Virus record (IMG/VR): IMGVR_UViG_3300042555_001595
Coordinates: 1-25,151 of that record
Length of the DNA: 25,151 nucleotides
Reading direction: 5' to 3' (one strand)
Origin: a virus
A model generated the notes under the pieces. The model saw only the letters and a list, made by a program, of their open reading frames with translations, did no database searches and had not been told where the DNA came from. The translations under genes were made by a program, and so were the position numbers. How positions within the stretch are numbered: position 1 is the stretch's first letter; each line of letters starts with the position of its first letter. This document shows, piece by piece, positions 1-7,807 of this stretch.

Positions 1-1
1 C

Positions 2-1603
2 ACGCGGCTCGACCCGCGCCTGCAGAACGCCCTCGACTCGCAGATCGGCATCCAGCAGGGCCGCAGCGACCTCGCGAACGCCTTCATGGGCCGCGTGCAG
101 GACGAGTACCGCCAGCCCTTCGACTGGAACAGCCTGCCGGCGCTGACCTCTGCCGGAACGCCGGGGCAGTTGCAGACGGGCGTCGCCGACTACACGCCGG
201 GGCTGCAGACGGGCGTCGGGCCGCGCGGCGTGGTGTCGGGCTTCAACTTCGGCGGCCCGCAGATGGGCGTCGGGTCCATGTCGGACTCCGTGCAGCGCGG
301 CATCGGCCAGACCGGCCTTGTGGGCGGCGTCGATCCCGGCACGGGTGCCATGTCTTTCGGCACCGGCACCGAGCAGGTGCAGCGCGGCTTGGCGACGGGC
401 GACAACCCGGCGCTGCCGCAGATCGACAACACCTTCCGCGACCGTGTGGCGAACGACCTGATGTCGGCGATGCTGCCGGCGCAGCAGCTCGCGCAGCAGT
501 CGCTCGAGACCGACCTCTCGAACCGCGGCTTCAAGGTGGGCACGCGCGGCTATCAGCGCGCGCTCGACGACTTGGGCGGCCGGCAGGCTGCCGAACGGTA
601 CAACGCGCTCGGGCAGGCGGGTCAGGAGGCGCAGCGCCTCTTCGGCATGCAGATGGGTGCGCGGCAGCAGGCCTTCAACGAGGACGTGTCGGGCGGCCAG
701 TTCGCCAACCAGGCCGCCAATCAGGCGTTCGGCCAAGGTCTCGCGGCGAACCAGTTCCGCAATCAGGCGCTGGGGCAGGCCTTCAACCAGAACATGGGCG
801 CGGCGCAGTTCGCCAATCAGGCGGCCGACCAGCGGTTCAACCAAGGTCTCGCCGCCGGCAACTTCGCCAATCAGGCGACGCAGCAGGCGTTCAACCAAGA
901 TGTCGGCGCGGGGCGCTTCGGCAACGAGGCGCAGGCGCAGTATTTCGGCCAGATGATGGGGCAGGCCGACCTCGCCAACCGCGCCGGGCAGCAGGCGTTC
1001 TCGCAGGACCTCGCCGCCGGTCAGTTCGGCAATCAGGCGATGAATCAGGCGCAGAACCTCGACATCAACCGCATGCAGGCGATGAATCAGGCGCAGCAGC
1101 AGCAGTTCGGCCAGAACATGCAGTACGCCAACATGATGAACCAGCTGCGGCAGCAGGCGATCGCCGAGCAGCAGCAGCGCCGCGGCATGTCGCTCAACGA
1201 GATGAACGCGCTCCTGACCGGCCAGCAGGTCGGCATGCCGCAGATGCCGCGCTTCAACGCATCGGGCATCGCGGAGACGCCGCAGCTTTTGAACGCCGCG
1301 AACATGCAGTACCAGGCCGGCATGGATGCCTTCAACGCGCAGCAGCAGGGCATGGCGAACACGATGGGCGGCCTGAGCAGCTTGGCCTCGACCGCCTTCA
1401 TGTTCTCCGACCGGCGACTCAAGCGCCGGGTGAAGCGCGTCGGCACGCACGCCGACTTGGGCGTCGGCATCTACGAGTACGAGATGGCTGGGTTCCCGCA
1501 GCGCGGCGTCATCGCTCAGGAGGTCGCGGCCGTGCGGCCTGACCTCGTGAAGCGGCATCCGAGCGGGTATCTGATGGTGGACTACGGACGGGTAGCAGCA
1601 TGA
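2..1603 (+). CDS. N/Q-rich repeat virion protein with C-terminal S74 chaperone-like domain (5' end cut by window)
   Basis: The reading frame is open to the left edge, so the true start lies outside; the first in-window ATG is at 86. The N-terminal part is Gly-rich with short repeats of the form QTGVG/QRGIG. From 674 to 1159 there are nine units of 18 residues with consensus F-N-Q-x-x-x-A-x-x-F-A-N-Q-A-x-x-Q-A; unit 8 is degenerate. Eighteen residues equal five alpha-helical turns, so a long helix with a fixed stripe is expected. From about 1403 the protein has the signature of a peptidase S74 intramolecular chaperone domain (FSDRRLKRRV, then GVIAQEV and the end VDYGRVAA). The candidate catalytic Ser is at 1406-1408. 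The domain is short and lacks the usual C-terminal coiled coil. The gene sits directly upstream of probable ejection proteins and shares an ATGA junction with the next gene. Structural role is inferred; exact function is unknown. Confidence 0.8.
   Translation, partial: TRLDPRLQNALDSQIGIQQGRSDLANAFMGRVQDEYRQPFDWNSLPALTSAGTPGQLQTGVADYTPGLQTGVGPRGVVSGFNFGGPQMGVGSMSDSVQRGIGQTGLVGGVDPGTGAMSFGTGTEQVQRGLATGDNPALPQIDNTFRDRVANDLMSAMLPAQQLAQQSLETDLSNRGFKVGTRGYQRALDDLGGRQAAERYNALGQAGQEAQRLFGMQMGARQQAFNEDVSGGQFANQAANQAFGQGLAANQFRNQALGQAFNQNMGAAQFANQAADQRFNQGLAAGNFANQATQQAFNQDVGAGRFGNEAQAQYFGQMMGQADLANRAGQQAFSQDLAAGQFGNQAMNQAQNLDINRMQAMNQAQQQQFGQNMQYANMMNQLRQQAIAEQQQRRGMSLNEMNALLTGQQVGMPQMPRFNASGIAETPQLLNAANMQYQAGMDAFNAQQQGMANTMGGLSSLASTAFMFSDRRLKRRVKRVGTHADLGVGIYEYEMAGFPQRGVIAQEVAAVRPDLVKRHPSGYLMVDYGRVAA
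674..1159 (+). repeat. Nine tandem 54-bp coding repeats (18-residue units)
   Basis: Phe codons recur every 54 bp from 674 to 1106, each followed by an N/Q-rich block ending in NQA-x-x-QA. The nucleotide units are similar but not identical, so this is an old protein-level repeat. Unit 8 (1052-1105) has lost the leading Phe. Confidence 0.85.
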
Positions 1604-2010
1604 GCATGAACGACGATCTGTACTTCGACTATCTCCTGCAGGCGGGGGCGATGAGCCCCGAGGAAGAGAAGCTCGCGCGCCGTCAGGCGCAGGTGGACAT
1701 GCTGCGCGCGCAGAGCATGCAGGCGCCGCAAGCGCAGCAGGCCGGGCGCGTGGTCGTGGCGCCGTCGTGGACGCAGGCGCTCGCGCAGGTCGGTCAGGCC
1801 TACGCCGCGAACCGCGGCCAGAAGCAGCTCGACCAGGGCTACACCGACCAGAGCGCCAAGAACGTGGACTACGTCAAGGCGCTGCGTGACCGCGTCGCCG
1901 CGCGGCGCGGGGCGGGCAAGGGCTCGACGCCGCCTGCGGCTGCGATGCTGCCGGCGACCGGCAAGCGGCCCTACGGCGAGGAAGACGACTTCTTCTCGGG
2001 GGCGATGTGA
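1600..2010 (+). CDS. Hypothetical phage protein, 136 aa, in the virion/ejection block
   Basis: The ATG at 1600 overlaps the TGA of the preceding gene (ATGA), so translation is probably coupled. The protein is hydrophilic and Ala/Gln-rich, with a helical region (SPEEEKLARRQAQVDML) near residues 19-35 and an acidic C-terminus (EEDDFFSGAM). No signal peptide or membrane segment is visible. I do not recognise a family. Its place between the repeat/S74 protein and two probable ejection proteins suggests a minor virion component or assembly helper. Confidence 0.7.
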   Translation: MSMNDDLYFDYLLQAGAMSPEEEKLARRQAQVDMLRAQSMQAPQAQQAGRVVVAPSWTQALAQVGQAYAANRGQKQLDQGYTDQSAKNVDYVKALRDRVAARRGAGKGSTPPAAAMLPATGKRPYGEEDDFFSGAM

Positions 2011-3236
2011 GCCTCTACGAGGACGCGCAGGAAGAGGCGCTGCGGCGGCTGCAGGCGATGGCTGCGGCTGGGGGTGCCCCGGCTGCCGCGCCGCCTGTGG
2101 CGCCCCCTCGTGCGCTCCCGCGCGCGACGCGCAAGGCGAGCGCCGGCGGCACGCTCTCGACCCGCGTGCAGCCGGGAGAGGAGAACATCCGCCGCGGCCT
2201 CGAGCTGATGAGCGCCGAGGACGACTACACGGCCGCCTCGGACTTCGCGCGGCAGCGTTCGCTGCAGGGCGAGGATGCGATGCTGAATGCCATCGCGGCG
2301 AGCGTGGCCGGGCGGCGCTTCGAGCCGCTGCAGGGTGCGTTCTTGAAGCGCGCGATGGCGGCGCAGGACCCCATGAAGGTGGGCACGGCGACCATCGGGC
2401 CTGACGGCACGGTGCTGCGCGACCCGTCGGCGGGGCGCGAGCGTGAGGCCGATCGGCTGCTGCGGCTCGGGCAGTTCGAGATGGGCCTCGACGAGCGCCG
2501 GCAGGCTCGATCGGATGCGGCATCGGAGCGTCAAGAGGCGCGGATGCTGCGGCAGACTCTGGCCGGGCAGGGGACGTGGTCGCACGTCACAGATCCCAAC
2601 ACCGGGCAGGTGCTGCTCTACAACAGCCGCACCGGGCAGACCCAGCCGCTTGCGGGCGGGGCTCCGGGCGCAGGCGGGATGCCTGCGGCTGCGCCGGGCT
2701 CGATGGCTGCCAGGCCGGGGTTCAACATCCCGCAGGGCGCATTGCCGTCGCTGACCGACACACAGGACAAGTCGCGGTTCTTCGCCCAGAACATGGTCGA
2801 GTCGCTGCCGACGATGGTCGATGCAGTCAAGGGTGGCTACCGCCCGAACCGGCAAGATCAAGCAGCAGCGGGTCCGCCGTCTTCTGGCTGGCTCGGCGGC
2901 ATCTCCAACGCGCTCACTCCGCGCAGCTTCGCAAGCGATCAGGGCCGTGCCTTTTACACCGAAGGCCGCAAGGTCTTGGCGGCCATCCTGCGCAAAGAGT
3001 CCGGCGCCGCAATCACAGACGATGAGTGGTCGTCCTACGGCCCACTCTATCTGCCGTGGCCGGGCGACTCCAAGGCGGACATCGATCGCAAAATGCAGGC
3101 GCTTCAAAACAGCGCGCAAAGCATGGCAATCGGAGCAGGCCCCGCGTATCGGTACTTCACGCCGCCTGCGGGCTACTCGGACGAAGCCAATGACGACGGC
3201 GTCATCGACCTGCCCTCGCTGGGGCGCGGGAGGTAA
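2007..3236 (+). CDS. Putative internal virion/ejection protein with ESGAAI...PGDS motif
   Basis: The start is GTG at 2007, overlapping the upstream TGA (GTGA); the in-frame codons give SLYEDAQEEALRRL. 409 aa. The N-terminal third is Ala/Pro-rich. A helical, charged middle part (around residues 60-190) is followed by a Gly/Pro linker. The C-terminal third contains the pattern RKESGAAITDDEW, then LPWPGDS and a basic helix. As I recall it, this arrangement recurs in proteins next to tail and ejection genes in many proteobacterial prophages, where it is usually annotated hypothetical or as DNA-ejection/internal virion protein. The family link is from memory of the motif, not a search. It ends in the Shine-Dalgarno sequence of the next gene. 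Confidence 0.7.
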   Translation: MSLYEDAQEEALRRLQAMAAAGGAPAAAPPVAPPRALPRATRKASAGGTLSTRVQPGEENIRRGLELMSAEDDYTAASDFARQRSLQGEDAMLNAIAASVAGRRFEPLQGAFLKRAMAAQDPMKVGTATIGPDGTVLRDPSAGREREADRLLRLGQFEMGLDERRQARSDAASERQEARMLRQTLAGQGTWSHVTDPNTGQVLLYNSRTGQTQPLAGGAPGAGGMPAAAPGSMAARPGFNIPQGALPSLTDTQDKSRFFAQNMVESLPTMVDAVKGGYRPNRQDQAAAGPPSSGWLGGISNALTPRSFASDQGRAFYTEGRKVLAAILRKESGAAITDDEWSSYGPLYLPWPGDSKADIDRKMQALQNSAQSMAIGAGPAYRYFTPPAGYSDEANDDGVIDLPSLGRGR

Positions 3237-3239
3237 GCC

Positions 3240-5297
3240 ATGGGCAAGTACCGCATCGACGGTGAAATCTACGACGCTGCGACGCCGGAGGAAGCGTATC
3301 GCAAGCATGCGGCCAAGGTTTCGCCCGGCCTGCTCAGTGGCCTCGCGCAGCAGTTCAACCAAGGCATCACCTTGGGCGGTGCGGACGAGCTGCAGGCGGG
3401 CGTTGAAAGGCTGACCGGCGGCGACTACCGCAAGTCGCTCGAGCGGCAGCGCAGCGAGCGTGAAGCGTTCCAGTTTCGCAACCCGTACCTGTCGGCCGCC
3501 GCGACCGGCCTCGGCGCTATCACGCCCGTCGCCATGGCGACGCTCGGTGGCACGCTCGCAGCCCCCGGCCCTGGCACGATTGCGGCCGGCGGCGCGGCTG
3601 GTGGCCGCGCCCTTCAACTCACGATGAACGCGCTCTACGGCGGCGGGGCGCCGCTGCGCAGCGTGCAGACGGTCGGCCAAGCCGTGCGCGAGGGCGCGAG
3701 GGTCGGCGCGGTGCCGGGCATGGTGGCCGGCGCTCTGACAGAAAATCCGGGTGAACGCGCGACGGGCGCGTTCACGGGCGCCGCGCTTGGCCTCGGACTG
3801 GGCGGAGCTGTGGGCGGTGGCATGCAGTCGCTGTCCAGCCTCTCCGGCCGCGCCACCCCGTACCTCAAGCGCGTCGCGGACGCGATGGGAGCCGGCAGGA
3901 GCGGCGTGTCGCCCATGGCGCCCCTCAACGTTGGGGCCACCCCAGAAGCCCCCATAACGGCCGCAGAGGCCAAGATTCTGCAGGCGATGGAAGTGGGCGG
4001 GGTTGCGCCGGAAGCCGCCGCTGCGCGGCTCGACGCGGCGCGGCGCCGGGGCGTGCCGCTTGGCCTCGTGGACGTGGGCGGCCAGCCCGTGCAGCGCCTC
4101 GCGCGCGGCGTGCGGACGCTCCCTGGCGAGGGCAGCGCCATCATCGACGAGGCCCTGCAGGCGCGCGCGGCCGCGCAGCCCGATCGCGTCATCAATTTCC
4201 TCGAGCGAGCAATCGGTCGCACCAGCACCGGCAACGCCGGCGCGCGCGCCGACGCGCTCATCAACCAGGCGCGCACCGAGTCGGCGCCGTTCTACGGCCA
4301 GCTCGACCAGCTGCCGCCGCTCAACGATTTCGCGTCCCGAGCACCCTTCCAAGTGCCGCGCGTGCGCGACATCGTGCAGGGCAGCGAGACAGCCCGGCGC
4401 GGCTGGGGCATGCCGGTGGACCCGCTCTACAACGACGCGGGCACACTGCGCCGTCCGCCGACCTTCCGCGACGTCGATCGCGTGAAGCAGAACATCGACG
4501 AGCTCCTCCTGCCGCAGTACCAGCAGGGCCCGCGCCCGGCGGACGCGGTCTCTATCGGCACGCGCGAAGAGCGCAGCATGGCCGACGCCCTGCGCCGGCA
4601 GCTGCTCGAGGCGGCTGATGCCGCCCCCGGCGGCAGCACTTACGCGACCGCCCGGGCGAGCTACGCCGGCCCCGCTCAGGCGCGCGATGCGCTCGAGAGC
4701 GGGCGGGAGTTCAACAAGGACAGCCTGCAGGACGTAATCGCGCAGCGGACGGGCGGCACGCCGGCCGAGAACAAGTGGTACGGCCGGGGCGTCATCGAGG
4801 CGCTGCGCGAGCGGGTCGATTCGATGCCGGATCTGGCCTCGCAGCCGAACGTGCTGCGCTCGGTGGCGGGCAGCCGCGCCGCTCGGGCCAAGCTCGAGGC
4901 GGCCGTCCCTGACCGCCGCGTCCAGGCGCTGCGCGGACGCATCACAGACGAGAACACGGCAGCACAGACGAATGCGTTCGTGCGCTCGAACTCGCAGACC
5001 GCCGACAAGGCAGTCGAAGCCGGCGACCTCGCGATGGATCTGGCGACCGATGCGGCGACGAGCAGCCCGACGCAGACGCTGGTGCGCAGCGTGCGCGCGG
5101 TCTACGACAAGGTGACCGCCGGTGCCAACGCCGAGACCCGCGCCGAGGTGGCGCGTCAGCTCACCAACTTCAACGACCCTGCTGCGCAGCAGGCCTTCCT
5201 CGAGCGCCTTCGCCGATTGCAGGCGCAGGGGCAGCTGCGCGCCCAAGACGTGACTGCCACCGCGCGCGCGATGACAGTCCAGACCCAGACGGAGTAA
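3240..5297 (+). CDS. Putative large virion/ejection protein, 685 aa
   Basis: ATG at 3240 is preceded by GGGAGG (3228-3233), which overlaps the upstream TAA. The protein opens with a short segment MGKYRIDGEIYDAATPEEAY, followed by LAQQFNQGITLGGADEL (about residues 35-55). This is a pattern I associate with podovirus ejection proteins, where an amphipathic 'QG-T-G-x-x-DE' helix precedes a long Gly/Ala-rich weakly hydrophobic region, here about residues 80-210. The remainder is helical and Arg/Glu/Gln-rich, ending with NFNDPAAQQAFLERLRRLQ. No enzymatic motif, such as a lytic transglycosylase Glu site, is visible. The Gly/Ala-rich region could insert in membranes during DNA delivery; that is inference. 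It could alternatively be a tail component. Confidence 0.7.
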   Translation: MGKYRIDGEIYDAATPEEAYRKHAAKVSPGLLSGLAQQFNQGITLGGADELQAGVERLTGGDYRKSLERQRSEREAFQFRNPYLSAAATGLGAITPVAMATLGGTLAAPGPGTIAAGGAAGGRALQLTMNALYGGGAPLRSVQTVGQAVREGARVGAVPGMVAGALTENPGERATGAFTGAALGLGLGGAVGGGMQSLSSLSGRATPYLKRVADAMGAGRSGVSPMAPLNVGATPEAPITAAEAKILQAMEVGGVAPEAAAARLDAARRRGVPLGLVDVGGQPVQRLARGVRTLPGEGSAIIDEALQARAAAQPDRVINFLERAIGRTSTGNAGARADALINQARTESAPFYGQLDQLPPLNDFASRAPFQVPRVRDIVQGSETARRGWGMPVDPLYNDAGTLRRPPTFRDVDRVKQNIDELLLPQYQQGPRPADAVSIGTREERSMADALRRQLLEAADAAPGGSTYATARASYAGPAQARDALESGREFNKDSLQDVIAQRTGGTPAENKWYGRGVIEALRERVDSMPDLASQPNVLRSVAGSRAARAKLEAAVPDRRVQALRGRITDENTAAQTNAFVRSNSQTADKAVEAGDLAMDLATDAATSSPTQTLVRSVRAVYDKVTAGANAETRAEVARQLTNFNDPAAQQAFLERLRRLQAQGQLRAQDVTATARAMTVQTQTE

Positions 5298-5300
5298 CCC

Positions 5301-6785
5301 ATGCCTCGTAATGCATCCGGCACTTTCAGCCTCGTATCCGGCAACCCGGTGGTCAGCGGCACGCTGATCGACGCCACCTGGGCGAACAATACGCTCAACG
5401 ACATCGCCAACGAGATGACGGACTCGCTCTCGCGCTCGGGCGAGGGTGGCATGCTCGCCCCGCTCCGGCTGACGGACGGCGTGCAGGCGACGCCCGGCCT
5501 CGGGTTCACGAACGAGCCGGGTTCGGGCATCTACCGCGCCGGCACGAACGAGTGGTGGTCGGTCGCGGGTGGCGCGCAGGTTCAGCAGCACACCGCAAAC
5601 GGCGCGCTGACGCGCTTCGCGGCGGGCGCTGTGGGCACGCCCTCGCTCTCCGCGTTCGGCGATGTGAACACCGGCCTCTGGTTCCCGGCGGCGGACACGC
5701 TGGCCGCGTCGGTGGGCGGCGTGGAGGGCTGGCGGCTCAATTCGGCGGGCAACCTCGGCATCGGGACGAGTTCGCCTGCGGTCAAATTGGAAGTGCTGCG
5801 CGGTTCGGAGGGCGAGTACCTGCGCGTCGGTGGCGACGATACCGGGAACAATGGTCGTGCGCTGCGGTTCACCAGCGCGACGAACGGCGGGTTCATCGGT
5901 GCGCTTCACACGCTGAACGCGCCCTCGTCCGGCGGCGCGATTGCCTTTGCGACCAACAGCACAGAACGCGCCCGCCTCGACTCCTCCGGCAACCTCGGCA
6001 TCGGGACGAGTTCGCCGGGATACAAGTTGGATGTTCGTGGCATTACGGCGTCAGGCAACGGAACGATTACCACCGGGTTCAGTTGGGATACGGGGGGCCT
6101 CGTAGGCTCATTTAGCAATCACAGCCTTGGATTTCTGTCCAACGGACTGGTGCAAATGCGCCTCGACACCTCCGGCAACCTCGGCATCGGGACGAGTTCG
6201 CCTGCACAGCGATTGGATGTGACGGGCGCGGGTAACTCCGTGCAGGCGCGGTTTGGCGCGGTCGCGGGTCGCGGGTTGACCATCGGCACCGCTGTCATTG
6301 CTGGGACTAACGACGCGGGCGTTATTTTCAACGCGCCGATAACCGAAGGTACGCTCATTTTCCAGACCAACTCCACCGAACGGATGCGCCTCGACTCCTC
6401 CGGCAACCTCGGCATCGGGACGAGTTCGCCGGGGCATCGTCTTACGGTTGATGTCGGCGCAGGGTCGCAGAACATCTTTGCAGCGCAGCAGACGGGCGTT
6501 TCCAACGGCTACACCATTACCAGCAACGGCACGAACCTGACCCATTCGTGGCACACGGCTGGTTCTATCACCGCGCAAATCACGGCGAACGGCAGTTTTG
6601 CCGCAGGCGCACAAGGCGCACTCGCCACGACCGCGACCAACGGCTTTCTCTATGTCCCGACTTGCGCCGGAGTGCCGACCGGAACGCCGACCGCCATCAC
6701 GGGCCTTGTCCCCATCGTCGTTGATACGACCAACAACCGCTGGTATTTCTATTCTGGCGGCGCGTGGCGCAACGCTGGCCCGTAA
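5301..6785 (+). CDS. Tail fibre/spike protein with four GIGTSSP repeats
   Basis: ATG at 5301 follows GGAG that overlaps the previous stop (5291-5297). 494 aa. The N-terminus (PRNASGTFSLVSGNPVVSGT, then WANNTLNDIANEM) is the common phage tail-fibre virion-anchoring segment. Four copies of SGNLGIGTSSP follow, with boxes beginning at 5751, 5991, 6177 and 6405. Each is preceded by a variable beta-rich segment ending TERARLDSSG or similar. This type of repeat is typical of trimeric host-recognition fibres. The C-terminal part ends in YVPTCAGVPTGTPTAI...VVDTTNNRWYFYSGGAWRNAGP, a fibre-tip-like module, with no S74 chaperone domain. From about 6040 onward the DNA is visibly less GC-rich than its neighbours, suggesting exchange of the receptor-binding part. 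Confidence 0.9.
   Translation: MPRNASGTFSLVSGNPVVSGTLIDATWANNTLNDIANEMTDSLSRSGEGGMLAPLRLTDGVQATPGLGFTNEPGSGIYRAGTNEWWSVAGGAQVQQHTANGALTRFAAGAVGTPSLSAFGDVNTGLWFPAADTLAASVGGVEGWRLNSAGNLGIGTSSPAVKLEVLRGSEGEYLRVGGDDTGNNGRALRFTSATNGGFIGALHTLNAPSSGGAIAFATNSTERARLDSSGNLGIGTSSPGYKLDVRGITASGNGTITTGFSWDTGGLVGSFSNHSLGFLSNGLVQMRLDTSGNLGIGTSSPAQRLDVTGAGNSVQARFGAVAGRGLTIGTAVIAGTNDAGVIFNAPITEGTLIFQTNSTERMRLDSSGNLGIGTSSPGHRLTVDVGAGSQNIFAAQQTGVSNGYTITSNGTNLTHSWHTAGSITAQITANGSFAAGAQGALATTATNGFLYVPTCAGVPTGTPTAITGLVPIVVDTTNNRWYFYSGGAWRNAGP
5751..6430 (+). repeat. Four dispersed identical 26-bp boxes inside the tail-fibre gene
   Basis: The 26-bp string beginning AACCTCGGCATCGGGACGAG recurs at 5751-5776, 5991-6016, 6177-6202 and 6405-6430 with no mismatch. 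Spacings are 240, 186 and 228 bp, all multiples of three, so recombination between boxes keeps the frame. Confidence 0.9.
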
Positions 6786-6802
6786 CACACAAGGAGACCC
6801 AC

Positions 6803-6961
6803 ATGGAAATCACCCTCACCCTGACCCGCGACGAAGTGCAGGACATCCTCAACATCTTCGGCGAGTTGCCCACGAAGTCGGGCGTGTTCCCGCTCGCCGT
6901 CAAGATCAAGGTGCAAGCCGACGAGCAGCTCAAAGCCGCGCAGGTAGAGAGCGAGCCATGA
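6803..6961 (+). CDS. Hypothetical small protein, 52 aa, first gene of lysis block
   Basis: AAGGAG at 6791-6796 is well spaced from the ATG at 6803; an upstream in-frame extension lacks such a site. The protein (MEITLTLTRDEVQDILNIF..) is soluble, with a beta strand followed by an amphipathic helix, and ends in ESEP. It overlaps the next, holin-like gene by ATGA. Many phages carry an equally small, uncharacterised gene between fibre and lysis genes. I do not recognise a function. Confidence 0.75.
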   Translation: MEITLTLTRDEVQDILNIFGELPTKSGVFPLAVKIKVQADEQLKAAQVESEP

Positions 6962-7134
6962 CCACGCCGATCGAGAGGGCGGCGGATGTCGCGGCTGCGG
7001 GCAGCGTTACTGCGGCCAGTGTGTCGTGGTTTTCGCAAGCCAATGAGATCATCGCATTCATCGCGGGGCTCATCGCCATCGCGGCGGGCTGCTTCGCGAT
7101 CGCCGTGCACCTCAAGAACCTGAGGAAGCCCTGA
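6958..7134 (+). CDS. Putative holin (small membrane protein, 58 aa)
   Basis: ATG at 6958 overlaps the upstream TGA. The protein has a hydrophobic segment IIAFIAGLIAIAAGCFAIAV around residues 30-49, a weaker Ala/Ser/Val-rich helix at about 10-24, and a basic tail HLKNLRKP. This is the size and charge pattern of small phage holins. It lies directly before the endolysin gene, with a TGATG junction, which supports a membrane-permeabilising role in timed lysis. A second holin-like gene follows the endolysin, so one of the two may act as antiholin. Confidence 0.7.
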   Translation: MTTPIERAADVAAAGSVTAASVSWFSQANEIIAFIAGLIAIAAGCFAIAVHLKNLRKP

Positions 7135-7619
7135 TGGAGCCGAAGTGGCTCACCCGCGCGCGCGCCTTCATCGGGCTGCGTGAAGTGCCGGGCAAGGCCA
7201 CCGCGCCCGTCATCGCCCGCTGGCTGCGCGAGCTCAAGGCGTGGTGGCGCGATGACGAGACGCCGTGGTGCGGCACCTTCGTCGCCGCCGTGCTCGAGGC
7301 CGAGGGCTTCCCGAAGCCCCCGCACTGGTACCGCGCGCGGGCGTGGCTCCACTTCGGCACCGCGCTCACGCACCCAGCGGTCGGTGCCGTGGTCGTGTTC
7401 GAGCGCAAGGGCGGCGGGCATGTCGGCTTCCTCGTCGGCACCGACGAGCGCGGGCGGCTGATGGTGCTCGGTGGGAACCAAGGCAACTCGGTCAACGTCG
7501 CGCCTTTCGATCGCTCTCGAGTTCTCGGCTACCGATGGCCGCAGACCAACATCGTGCCGGGCGGCTCCCTGCCGCTCGTCGCGTCCAACGGGGCAACAGC
7601 CTCCATCAACGAAGCGTAG
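7134..7619 (+). CDS. Endolysin, NlpC/P60-CHAP-like Cys/His peptidase or amidase (TIGR02594-type)
   Basis: ATG at 7134 overlaps the previous TGA by one base. 161 aa, the usual length for this single-domain family. Near the N-terminus is a segment typical of the family (ARAFIGLREVPG). The candidate nucleophile is Cys46 in TPWCGTFVA and the candidate base is His96 in GGGHVGFLVG; a third polar residue, Asn114, lies in VLGGNQGNSV. Such enzymes cut peptidoglycan stem peptides or the amide bond to sugar. No signal peptide or SAR helix is visible, so export would depend on the holin. It sits between two holin-like genes and upstream of the spanins. Peptidase versus amidase specificity cannot be decided here. 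Confidence 0.88.
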   Translation: MEPKWLTRARAFIGLREVPGKATAPVIARWLRELKAWWRDDETPWCGTFVAAVLEAEGFPKPPHWYRARAWLHFGTALTHPAVGAVVVFERKGGGHVGFLVGTDERGRLMVLGGNQGNSVNVAPFDRSRVLGYRWPQTNIVPGGSLPLVASNGATASINEA

Positions 7620-7630
7620 GAGATAGAGAC

Positions 7631-7807
7631 ATGACTGCAGAACAGATCGCTGGAATCGTGCGGGCCGTCGTGGCCGCAGTGGGCGGCTACCTCGTCGGCA
7701 AGGGCTTCGCAGACGCCGAGACAGTCGCGGCCGTGGGCGGCGCCCTCGCCACCATCGCCGTGGCCGTCTGGTCAGTGCGTAGCAAGAAGAAGCCCGAGGC
7801 GGTGTGA
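7631..7807 (+). CDS. Putative holin, Pam3-gp28-like (58 aa)
   Basis: AGGAGA at 7618-7623 precedes the ATG at 7631. The protein has two short hydrophobic helices, around residues 7-23 (GIVRAVVAAVGGYLVGKG) and 31-50 (ETVAAVGGALATIAVAVWSV), then a basic tail RSKKKPEAV. The pattern 'GG-x-L-V-x-KG ... VGA-x-x-T-x-x-x-x-W-S' resembles short two-helix putative phage holins of the Pam3-gp28 type; that assignment is from memory. Position between endolysin and Rz agrees with a lysis role. Its stop overlaps the GTG start of Rz (GTGA). Confidence 0.75.
   Translation: MTAEQIAGIVRAVVAAVGGYLVGKGFADAETVAAVGGALATIAVAVWSVRSKKKPEAV

Noticed and set aside
1971-5909. A 1312-codon open frame on the minus strand
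   Set aside because: It lies opposite four well-supported genes with good ribosome sites and motifs. GC-rich third positions keep the antisense frame free of stops, and the translation is Arg/Ala-rich without any domain.
5751-6430. CRISPR array
   Set aside because: The four repeats are inside a coding frame, unevenly spaced at 186-240 bp, and translate to the known fibre motif GIGTSSP; no cas genes are present.
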